From JAEUMD01 sp036768475 (lineage in GTDB: Bacteria; Pseudomonadota; Alphaproteobacteria; Rhizobiales; Hyphomicrobiaceae): a DNA stretch of 64,000 nucleotides. Shown in pieces: positions 56,930 to 64,000 of this stretch (position 1 is its first letter; each line of letters starts with the position of its first letter). Where the stretch lies: the NCBI GenBank assembly GCA_036768475.1, contig DAIPMW010000001.1, positions 124,001-188,000 of the forward strand, read 5' to 3'. Under the pieces are notes generated by a model that was given only the letters and a program-made list of their open reading frames with translations, was not told the origin of the DNA and made no database searches. The position numbers were made by a program, and so were the translations under genes.

Positions 56930-58000
56930 TCATACGCTTTCGACTCGACTGTTCTTCAATAGCCCAAGGCGTTCGCCCGTGTAGACGTTCCGGCGCAGCG
57001 GTTCCCACCACGCCGTATTGGCGAGATACCAGTCGATCGTCTTCTCGATGCCGCTCTCGAAATTCTCCTGCGCCCGCCATCCCAGTTCACGTTCCAGCTT
57101 CGTCGCATCGATGGCATATCTGCGATCGTGACCAGGCCTGTCCTCGACATACGTGATGAGCGATCTGTGCGGTTCGCCCTTTGGCGATCGCAGGTCGAGA
57201 ACGCTGCAGATCCGGCTCACGACGTCGAGGTTCGATCGTTCATTTCGGCCGCCGACGTTGTATTTCTCGCCCAGCCGGCCGCGCTCCAGTATCAGCAGCA
57301 GCGCCCGCGCATGGTCGTCCACATAGAGCCAGTCACGGATGTTGGATCCATCGCCATAGACCGGCAGCGCATGACCATGCAGTGCATTGAGCACCATCAG
57401 CGGAATGAGTTTTTCGGGAAACTGATAAGGTCCGTAATTGTTCGAGCAGTTTGATATGAGCCCTGGGAACCCGTAAGTCCTGTGCCAGGCGATAACCAGA
57501 TGATCGGAGGCTGCCTTGCTCGCCGAATATGGCGAACTGGGATCGTAGGCCGTCTCCTCTTCGAACAGACCTTGAGGTCCCAGCGATCCATAGACCTCGT
57601 CGGTGGAAACGTGCAGGAAGCGAAATGCATCTCGCCGCGAGCCTTTAAGCTGCATCCAGTAGCCACGCGCGGCTTCAAGCAGCGTGTATGTGCCGACAAC
57701 GTTCGTTTGAATGAACTCGCCTGCGCCAGTGATCGAGCGATCGACGTGGCTTTCGGCTGCAAGGTGAATGATCGCATCGGGCTGGAACCCGGCCAGCGCC
57801 GCATCCATTGCCGCGCGGTCGCAGATGTCCGCCCGCAGGAAGTGATAGTTTGGGTTGCTCGCGATGGGAGCCAGCGAATTAAGATTCGCGGCATAAGTCA
57901 GCTTGTCGACGTTGAGAACGCGGATGTCTCTCTCGCCGACGAGGTAACGACACAGCGCCGATCCTATGAAGCCCGCCCCGCCAGTGACCAGAATTTGCAT
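56930..58000 (-). CDS. rfbB: dTDP-glucose 4,6-dehydratase
   Basis: Second step of the pathway: NAD-dependent 4,6-dehydration of dTDP-glucose. It has 356 residues from the ATG at 58000; an upstream in-frame start at 58042 is unlikely. Visible are the cofactor loop ILVTGGAGFIGSALCRY, HLAAESHVDRSI, FLHVSTDEVYGSLG, the catalytic YSASKAASDH (Tyr-X3-Lys) and NCSNNYGPYQFPEKLIP. It lies 64 bp after rfbC. Confidence 0.97.
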   Translation of the reverse strand: MQILVTGGAGFIGSALCRYLVGERDIRVLNVDKLTYAANLNSLAPIASNPNYHFLRADICDRAAMDAALAGFQPDAIIHLAAESHVDRSITGAGEFIQTNVVGTYTLLEAARGYWMQLKGSRRDAFRFLHVSTDEVYGSLGPQGLFEEETAYDPSSPYSASKAASDHLVIAWHRTYGFPGLISNCSNNYGPYQFPEKLIPLMVLNALHGHALPVYGDGSNIRDWLYVDDHARALLLILERGRLGEKYNVGGRNERSNLDVVSRICSVLDLRSPKGEPHRSLITYVEDRPGHDRRYAIDATKLERELGWRAQENFESGIEKTIDWYLANTAWWEPLRRNVYTGERLGLLKNSRVESV

Positions 58001-58064
58001 GTGCGCCCCCAAAGCTTCAAAGCGTGCGGCCTCGCCACACACGACATTCCGGTTGCGTCCCCCC

Positions 58065-58640
58065 TTACGGCACGTAGGAAAAGGGTGACGAAATTTCCGC
58101 CAGCCGCGGCAACTTCATATCCTTCGCCGACAGCACCGCCTCGTCCGCGGTGATCGGCCAGTCGATACCCAGATCGGGATCGTTCCACTGAAGGCCAGCA
58201 TCGCATTCCGGCGCATAGTAGTCCGTGACCTTGTAGATCACCTCGGTGTTGTCCTCCAAGGTGCAGAAGGCATGTGCAAACCCCGCCGGCAGCCATATCT
58301 GTCGCCAGTTGTCCGCCGACAGTTCCACCGCGACATGCTTGCCGAAGGTGGGCGAGCCACAACGGATATCGACCGCAACGTCAAATATGCGGCCACGCGC
58401 TACGCGAACCAGCTTGCCCTGGGCACGCGGCGGTGACTGGAAGTGCAATCCACGTACGACGCCTTTGTGTCTCGATAGCGAATGATTATCCTGTACGAAC
58501 CGCCCGGTAATCCCCAATTCGCAGAATGCCAATTCATTGTAGGTCTCCGAGAAAAACCCACGGTCGTCACCGAACTTGGCCGGCGTGACGATGATGACAT
58601 CAGGTATTTCCAGGCGCTTAGCGTTCAATTTTTGCGACAT
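58065..58640 (-). CDS. rfbC: dTDP-4-dehydrorhamnose 3,5-epimerase
   Basis: A cupin-fold epimerase acting between RfbB and RfbD. It has 191 residues from the ATG at 58640. It has DDRGFFSETYNELAF, VQDNHSLSRHKGVVRGLHFQ with the catalytic His, GRIFDVAVDIR and WLPAGFAHAFCTLEDNTEVIYK. It is the first rfb gene in the reading direction, 127 bp after cysQ. Confidence 0.97.
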   Translation of the reverse strand: MSQKLNAKRLEIPDVIIVTPAKFGDDRGFFSETYNELAFCELGITGRFVQDNHSLSRHKGVVRGLHFQSPPRAQGKLVRVARGRIFDVAVDIRCGSPTFGKHVAVELSADNWRQIWLPAGFAHAFCTLEDNTEVIYKVTDYYAPECDAGLQWNDPDLGIDWPITADEAVLSAKDMKLPRLAEISSPFSYVP

Positions 58641-58767
58641 GTCTGTGATTCGCCGTCGTTGCATAATGGCCGCGCCCGCCCCGGGCGGACCTTACCCGAT
58701 TCAGTCAGTTGCCATAGCTTCCCCCACCTCACAAGATCGCCCCCGAGACGCAACTGGCACGACCCGG

Positions 58768-59583
58768 TCATGCCGCAACCAAAGACTGCAACTGATCGAG
58801 CGACCCTGCGAACGCGATGAATTCTGGGTTTTCGAAGCGGTTCTGGGGAAGTCCCACACGCGGCCCGTAATGCAGCTCTTCGCCAGAGCGCGTGACCGTC
58901 GCGCCGCCGGCTGCACGCAACACCGCGTCGCCCGCTGCCGTATCCCATTGCATGGTGCGCCCCAGCCGCGGGTAGATGTCTGCCTCCCCCGAGGCGAGCA
59001 GACAGAACTTGAGCGACGAGCCCACTGAAACGCGCTCCCCGATTGGTAGAGGTTCGAGAAATTGCCGTGTCGCCTCCGTCATGTGCGAAACGCTGACCAC
59101 CGCCGTCCACGTCGCGCCTGGAGTACGGACACGAATGTCGCGGCGCTCGCCCGGCGGGCCCGAGCCTGCCACCTTCGCCATCTGCGCATGTCCATCGCAA
59201 CCGCTGTAGATTTCGTTCCGGCCAGGCGCCATGACCACGCCAGCCACAGGCCGTCCGCCGTCCACAAGCGCGATGTTGACCGTGTAATCCGGCGTGCCCT
59301 TGATGAACTCTTTCGTCCCATCGAGGGGATCGACGAGAAAAAAGCGTCCGCCGACACCTTCTGGGCTACCCTCGCTGCTCGCCAACTCCTCGGCAACGAT
59401 GGGAATGTCGGGCCACGCCTGCGCCAATCGCTCGATGATCAACGCTTCCGCACGCGTATCGGCCTCGGTCATCGGGCTTCCATCGCCCTTGGCCATGACC
59501 TCGATGCCCTTGGTACGTATTTCAGCAATGAGCCGGCCGGCATCGCAGGCGATCAGCTCCAGTTCGGCAACGAGTGTCTTCAT
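58768..59583 (-). CDS. cysQ: 3'(2'),5'-bisphosphate nucleotidase CysQ
   Basis: Hydrolyses 3'-phosphoadenosine 5'-phosphate, the by-product of PAPS-dependent sulfotransfer or reduction, to AMP. The 271-residue inositol-monophosphatase-fold protein has the metal site GDGSPMTEADTRAE, VAEELAS, DPLDGTKEFI and WDTAAGDAVL. Its start overlaps the end of cysNC (TGA/ATG within 59580-59583). The link with cysNC, cysD and a sulfotransferase-like gene suggests PAP recycling in glycan sulfation. Confidence 0.95.
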   Translation of the reverse strand: MKTLVAELELIACDAGRLIAEIRTKGIEVMAKGDGSPMTEADTRAEALIIERLAQAWPDIPIVAEELASSEGSPEGVGGRFFLVDPLDGTKEFIKGTPDYTVNIALVDGGRPVAGVVMAPGRNEIYSGCDGHAQMAKVAGSGPPGERRDIRVRTPGATWTAVVSVSHMTEATRQFLEPLPIGERVSVGSSLKFCLLASGEADIYPRLGRTMQWDTAAGDAVLRAAGGATVTRSGEELHYGPRVGLPQNRFENPEFIAFAGSLDQLQSLVAA

Positions 59584-61478
59584 ATGCGCCCCTTTTTGCG
59601 CAGGTAGTTGAGGATCTGATCGACCAGCGGATCCGGATCGACGTCCTCAGTGACCAAATGGATCTCGGCACCTTCGGGTGGCTCGTAGGGGCTATCGATG
59701 CCGGTGAAATTCTTCACCTTGCCGGCGATGGCTTTGGCGTAAAGTCCTTTGGGATCACGCCTCTTGCACGCCTCGATCGAAGCATCGACAAAGACCTCTA
59801 TAAACTCGTCACCATCGAGCAGCTCACGCACCATGCGCCGTTCGGCACGGAACGGCGAAATAAAAGAGCACATCACGATGAGACCCGCGTCGGCGAACAA
59901 TTTGGCGACCTCGCCAATGCGCCGGATATTCTCGACCCGATCCGTGTCGGTGAACCCGAGATCCTGGTTGAGACCGTGGCGCACGTTATCGCCGTCGAGA
60001 ACGTAGGTATGGTTGCCCAGATCGTGCAGCCGCTTTTCAAGCCGCTTCGCAATCGTCGACTTGCCAGACCCCGAAAGGCCCGTGAACCAGATGACGGTGG
60101 GCCTCTGGTGCTTGGCGCTGGCCCTCGCCGCCTTCTCGACAAAGAGTTCCTCGACATGGATATTGGTGGCCCGCCTCAGCCCGAACTTGATCATGCCGGC
60201 CGCTGCAGTGGCATGCGAAATGCGATCCACGAGGATGAACGCACCCGTCTCGCGGTTGTCGGAAAAGGCATCGAACGCAATCGGTGCAGCGGTCGCGATA
60301 TTGCACACGCCGATCTCATTAATCTCAAGATTGCGCGCGGCTAGATGCTGGCGCGAGTGGATGTCCTCGCGATGCTTGATCAGGGTGATGCTGGCAGATA
60401 CCCAGCGCGTCCCGATCCGCAGTTCATAGGACCGCCCCGGCAGGAGGTGCGTCTCGTCCATCCACAGCAGTTGCGCCGCGAACTGGTCGCTGACTTCCGG
60501 CCGCTCTGTCGCGGGCACCAGAAGATCTCCCCGCGCGACGTCAATGTCGTCGGAAAGAACGACCGTCACCGCATCGCCCTGAGTTGCGAAATCGAGATCG
60601 CAGTCGGCGGTGACAATGCGTTTGATCCGCGTCTGGCGCCCCGACACAGCCGAGACGATCTCGTCGCCGACCCGGACGCGGCCGGACGCGACAGTGCCGG
60701 CGTAGCCACGAAACTCCGGATCAGGTCGCACGACACGCTGAACCGGAAAGCGGAACGGTAGATCGCGCACCGCGGCCGCCACGTCCACCGCCTCGAGATG
60801 TGCGAGCAGGCTCGGGCCTTCATACCACGCCATACGTTGAGAGCGTCCCGCAATGTTGTCGCCATCACGCGCGACCACAGGTATCGCCACAACCGAATGG
60901 AAGCCGAGCGGTTCGGCGAACGCACGGAAATCGGCCACGATGCGGTCGAACGCATCCCGTGCAAATCCCGCCAGATCCATCTTGTTGACCACCAGTACGA
61001 TGTGCCGGATGCCCATCATGCTGCAGATGTTGGCGTGGCGCTCACTCTGCTCGACGAGACCGCGGACTGCGTCGACCACGAGCACAGCCAGCTCCGCTTG
61101 CGAGGCACCCGTTGCCATGTTGCGCGTGAACTGCTCGTGCCCCGGCGCGTCGGCGACGACGAACGATCGCTTGGCGGTCTTGAAGAAGCGGGCTGCCACA
61201 TCGATCGTTATGCTCTGCTCACGCTCTACCTCCAGACCATCGACCAGCAATGCGAAATCAAGCTTTTCGCCGAGTGTGCCATAAACTTTGGAGTCGGCAG
61301 CCAGCGATACCAGCTCGTCATCGAAGATCTGGCCCGCCTCGTGCAGAAGTCTGCCGAGAAGCGTCGACTTGCCGCTATCCACACCACCGCACGTGAGAAG
61401 TCGAAGCACGCCATATGCACTCTCGGCCTCGACGAGAGTCGCCGTCTCTTGGCGATCAAATCTGCTGGAGTCGTTCAT
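59580..61478 (-). CDS. cysNC: fused sulfate adenylyltransferase large subunit / adenylylsulfate kinase (CysN-CysC, NodQ-like)
   Basis: Makes PAPS with CysD: the N-terminal GTPase half drives APS formation and the C-terminal half phosphorylates APS. It has 632 residues from the ATG at 61478. CysN: P-loop GGVDSGKSTLLG (31-42), DAPGHEQ (110-116) and NKMDL (165-169), with a beta-barrel to about residue 445. CysC: P-loop GLSGSGKST (467-475), DGDNVRHGLNQDLGF and FISPFRAERRMVREL. The fusion is the NodQ form used in rhizobia for Nod-factor and LPS sulfation as well as assimilation. It is coupled to cysD by a TGATG junction and to cysQ by an overlap. Confidence 0.96.
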   Translation of the reverse strand: MNDSSRFDRQETATLVEAESAYGVLRLLTCGGVDSGKSTLLGRLLHEAGQIFDDELVSLAADSKVYGTLGEKLDFALLVDGLEVEREQSITIDVAARFFKTAKRSFVVADAPGHEQFTRNMATGASQAELAVLVVDAVRGLVEQSERHANICSMMGIRHIVLVVNKMDLAGFARDAFDRIVADFRAFAEPLGFHSVVAIPVVARDGDNIAGRSQRMAWYEGPSLLAHLEAVDVAAAVRDLPFRFPVQRVVRPDPEFRGYAGTVASGRVRVGDEIVSAVSGRQTRIKRIVTADCDLDFATQGDAVTVVLSDDIDVARGDLLVPATERPEVSDQFAAQLLWMDETHLLPGRSYELRIGTRWVSASITLIKHREDIHSRQHLAARNLEINEIGVCNIATAAPIAFDAFSDNRETGAFILVDRISHATAAAGMIKFGLRRATNIHVEELFVEKAARASAKHQRPTVIWFTGLSGSGKSTIAKRLEKRLHDLGNHTYVLDGDNVRHGLNQDLGFTDTDRVENIRRIGEVAKLFADAGLIVMCSFISPFRAERRMVRELLDGDEFIEVFVDASIEACKRRDPKGLYAKAIAGKVKNFTGIDSPYEPPEGAEIHLVTEDVDPDPLVDQILNYLRKKGRI

Positions 61479-62374
61479 CAGAAATAGCCTTCGTGCTTTT
61501 TCTTCTCCAGCGAGGCCGGTCGAGCGCTCCCGGTCGAGCGCCCATGCCGCTCGGAGATGCGCATCAGTGCCATCTCGGCAATTACCTGATCCACGTCCGC
61601 TGCATGCGACGCGTGCGCACCGGTGAGCGGATAGCATCCAAGAGAACGGAAGCGCACATGGCGCAACACGGGTGCTTCGCCCGGCCCCATCGGCAATCGA
61701 TTGTCATCGACCACGATAAGCTGGCCGCTGCGTTCAACAACCGGCCGCTCAGCAGCGAAATAGAGCGGCGCAACATCAATGCCCTCTTGCTTTATATATT
61801 GCCACACGTCGAACTCGGTCCAATTCGACAAAGGGAATGCCCGGATAGATTCGCCTGCGTGAATTCGGGTATTGTAGAGCCGCCAGAGCTCCGGTCGCTG
61901 GCGGCGCGGATCCCAGGCGTGGTGGAAGTTTCGAAATGAGAAGACGCGTTCTTTTGCGCGGCTCACGTCCTCGTCCCGCCGCGCACCGCTGATACCGGCG
62001 TCGAACCCATAACTTTCGAAGGCCTGCTTCAACGCCTCTGTTTTCATGATCCGTGTATAGACGGCCTCATCGGCGCTAACTGGGTCGATACCCTCTCGCT
62101 CGCCTGCAGCGTTGGTATAGACGATCAGATCGACACCCGATCGCGCCGCCACAGCGTCGCGCCACGAGACGACCTCGCGGAAGTTCCAGCCGGTATCGAT
62201 CATGAGCAGTGGGAATGGCGGCTTGGCCGGATAGAACGCCTTCATCGCCAGATGCAGCATCACACTGGAGTCCTTGCCGCCCGAATAGAGCAGGACCGGC
62301 CTCCGAAACTCTGCTGCCACCTCACGCGTGATGTGGATGGCCTCTGCCTCGAGTGTCTTGAGAAATGCCGTCAT
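61478..62374 (-). CDS. cysD: sulfate adenylyltransferase small subunit
   Basis: Forms APS from sulfate and ATP together with the GTPase CysN. The 298-residue PP-loop protein has LLYSGGKDSSVMLHLA, DTGWNFREVV, DAGISGARRDEDVSRAKER and WTEFDVWQYIKQEGI. The C-terminus has the KKKHEGYF end typical of CysD. It is the first gene of the leftward cys-rfb series. Its stop overlaps the cysNC start by one base. No cysH or sulfite reductase gene adjoins it in the window. Confidence 0.96.
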   Translation of the reverse strand: MTAFLKTLEAEAIHITREVAAEFRRPVLLYSGGKDSSVMLHLAMKAFYPAKPPFPLLMIDTGWNFREVVSWRDAVAARSGVDLIVYTNAAGEREGIDPVSADEAVYTRIMKTEALKQAFESYGFDAGISGARRDEDVSRAKERVFSFRNFHHAWDPRRQRPELWRLYNTRIHAGESIRAFPLSNWTEFDVWQYIKQEGIDVAPLYFAAERPVVERSGQLIVVDDNRLPMGPGEAPVLRHVRFRSLGCYPLTGAHASHAADVDQVIAEMALMRISERHGRSTGSARPASLEKKKHEGYF

Positions 62375-62690
62375 GATCGCTCTTTTGGCAGGAAATCCAG
62401 TTCTCAGAATAGGCCGACGGATCGCAACGCCGATCAGACTCCGTTAGCGGTGGCCATAGCACAATGGATGCACCGTTGCCTCGACCGAACCGATGAAAAT
62501 CGGACCCACATTGTGCAAAAGTTGCGGCCGCTCCCGATGTCGGATTGACACAGAACGCCAAGGGTGGGGAAATAAACTCCCTGAACGGATAGTCCTCCCT
62601 GAGGCCAACTGATCGGAGCTTGGCGTTTCGGCCCAAGTCCCCTCGTAAGCGAGACACAAAAAATCCGCCATCGCCCAAGGTTTGCCTTCC
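62375..62690. other. divergent intergenic region cysD / ligase-like gene
   Basis: About 315 bp that should hold promoters for the leftward cys-rfb genes and for the rightward ligase-like gene. No specific operator or repeat was recognised. Confidence 0.5.
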
Positions 62691-64000
62691 GTGCCAGAGC
62701 CCTCCACCAATGATAGAACCTGGCTTCCACTGGAGACCGCGCAGAGCACACTCATCGCCATCACCGCGCTCACCGCAGCCGTTGCGCCACTGGGTCTCCC
62801 GACCATGGTGGCCGTCCTGGCTCTAGTCACGCTCGCACAGAACTGGCGAGAGGATCTGTCACCTTCTGCAATCGCACGGATACGGATGCGAGACCCAGCG
62901 GTTCTTGCAGCTATCACGTTTATCGTTTTTGCCACGGCAAGCACGACGTGGGCGCTACAGCCCCTTTACGCGCTCAAAAGCCTTGCACAAGCCGCATTGA
63001 CGGGTTTGGGCGCAATGTATGTCGCGGGCACATTGAGCCGGCAGTTGAGGCGGCCAGGCCAGACAAGGCGCATCAGGTTCGTTCGCGCAGCACCGCTCGC
63101 GACCCTTTTCATCGGCCTATATTTTCTCCTCGAATTTCTGACCGGCAACGGCGTGACGCTCTTTTTCGCACGCAACGTCCCGGGCCTCTTCGATGGTTTC
63201 GAGAACACCTTTATCTATGACGCCACCGGAGGGCTCGTCGGCTTGGACGAAAGTTACTTCAATAGGATCTCTGCCGCTCTCGTTTTGCTGACCATCGGCA
63301 TCGTCGCCGCGCTTCAGTTCTGGCCGCGCCGCGCATGGGGTTCAGCTTTTGGTGCGCTTGTCTGCATCGGCTCATTGGCTATTTGCCTCAAATCCGGCTC
63401 CGCAACCGCCCTTCTGGCTTTCGCACTTTCTGCACTGACATTCACTCTCGCACTCTGGTCATCAAAGCGGACCTCGCGATTGCTCCAAGTTGCATATCTG
63501 ATCGCGATCATCACAGCGATTCCACTCTCCATGCTCCCCAAGGCGCTGGACATCGACGAGAACCCCGCTCTGCCGCCGAGTTTTCGCGAACGTGTGATCA
63601 TCTGGAACGATGTTGCCGGGTTGGCGCTTGAGCGGCCATGGCTCGGAAACGGTGTGAAGTCTGTCAAATTCCTTCAGATACGGCCCAAGGTGCAGAGCGC
63701 GGCCGAAAACGCATCCAGCGACAGTTTGCGCACCTATGCCCATCCGCATAATGGATATCTGCAGGTATGGGTCGAGCTTGGCTTGGTGGGAGCAGCGTTG
63801 TTCGCTATCGCTGGCGCTTTGGCAATCAACGGCATTATGTTTCTGCCATACGCGATGCAGAAGTACGCACTCGCCCTCGCAACAGGAACATTGACCATGC
63901 TGGGGCCAGGTTGGGATCTGTGGCAACCATGGTTGATTGCGGCGATTGGTTTCGGCTGGATCGCTCTGATGTTGCTGCGTACCGAATTCGAGCTTGCCGA
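62691..64000 (+). CDS. O-antigen ligase / polymerase-like membrane protein (partial, runs off window end)
   Basis: Begins at a GTG at 62691 with AAGG ten bases upstream and is open to the window end, 436 codons. The sequence is a series of hydrophobic helices, e.g. TLIAITALTAAVAPLGLPTM and TFIVFATASTTWALQPL. The Wzy_C family block is clear: RERVIIWNDVAGLALERPWLGNGVKSV, then AHPHNGYLQVWVELGLVGAAL with the conserved His-Asn pair. Such proteins ligate O-antigen to lipid A core or polymerise repeat units. It is divergent from the cys-rfb series. The C-terminus is missing. Confidence 0.85.
   Translation, partial: MPEPSTNDRTWLPLETAQSTLIAITALTAAVAPLGLPTMVAVLALVTLAQNWREDLSPSAIARIRMRDPAVLAAITFIVFATASTTWALQPLYALKSLAQAALTGLGAMYVAGTLSRQLRRPGQTRRIRFVRAAPLATLFIGLYFLLEFLTGNGVTLFFARNVPGLFDGFENTFIYDATGGLVGLDESYFNRISAALVLLTIGIVAALQFWPRRAWGSAFGALVCIGSLAICLKSGSATALLAFALSALTFTLALWSSKRTSRLLQVAYLIAIITAIPLSMLPKALDIDENPALPPSFRERVIIWNDVAGLALERPWLGNGVKSVKFLQIRPKVQSAAENASSDSLRTYAHPHNGYLQVWVELGLVGAALFAIAGALAINGIMFLPYAMQKYALALATGTLTMLGPGWDLWQPWLIAAIGFGWIALMLLRTEFELA

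Noticed and set aside
59580..61637. Longer cysNC start at 61637
   Set aside because: The extra 53 residues overlap cysD out of frame and are not family-like; the ATG at 61478 forms a TGATG junction with cysD.

Overview
The window reads as a chromosomal segment of an alphaproteobacterium of the order Hyphomicrobiales (Rhizobiales), probably close to Hyphomicrobium or a related genus. This is inferred from GC-rich coding, from alphaproteobacterial gene orders (aroK-aroB, xerD-accA, secA/parvulin/argJ/mutT, methyltransferase/comF/grxC/nitrilase/DUF1178), a bioBFDAZ operon, a fused CysN-CysC, an MbfA-type ferritin, and a dispersed CTAGAGCATG...GCGATCTAG palindromic repeat that resembles intergenic repeats of rhizobial genomes. 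No rRNA, tRNA, CRISPR array, transposase or phage gene was recognised.

Layout: 1-6.6 kb is housekeeping (aroB cut by the window edge, aroK, a 48-aa membrane protein, a large unknown exported protein, xerD, accA). 6.8-10.5 kb holds three tandem YafK-type L,D-transpeptidase-family genes. 10.8-13.6 kb has a UPF0114 membrane protein and a NodU/CmcH-type carbamoyltransferase. 13.6-20.8 kb has secA (unusually long, two insertions), a parvulin-type isomerase, argJ, a thiopurine methyltransferase and mutT. 21.1-26.2 kb carries a small protein, a methyltransferase, comF, grxC, a nitrilase-family amidase, DUF1178 and an FAH-family hydrolase. A Tat-exported PhoX-type phosphatase (26.5-28.5 kb) precedes the translationally coupled biotin operon bioBFDAZ (28.7-33.8 kb). 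33.9-40.4 kb holds a ZIP metal transporter, a cholesterol-oxidase-like flavoprotein, tungstate ABC transporter genes in the order tupB-tupC-tupA, and an HTH/periplasmic-binding-like regulator. 40.8-48.7 kb is a metal-handling block: copper efflux (cusB, cusA, cusF and a small Cys/His protein), a ModE-type regulator and mbfA.

48.7-64 kb is a surface-polysaccharide region. It contains a family 2 glycosyltransferase, an ABC-2 exporter pair, an 1100-aa multidomain protein (sulfotransferase-like, coiled coil, GH99/WbsX-like, RgpF-like), the complete dTDP-L-rhamnose pathway (rfbA, rfbD, rfbB, rfbC), the sulfate-activation genes cysQ, cysNC and cysD, and the start of an O-antigen ligase-like gene. 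PAPS synthesis and recycling, a sulfotransferase-like domain, dTDP-rhamnose synthesis and an exporter lie on one strand, which suggests a sulfated, rhamnose-containing surface glycan. That is inferred from gene content, not shown.

Six copies (four full-length, one truncated, one decayed) of an approximately 101-107 bp two-hairpin repeat are scattered from 23.6 kb to 55.1 kb. In two cases the first CTAG of the repeat supplies the stop codon of the upstream gene.
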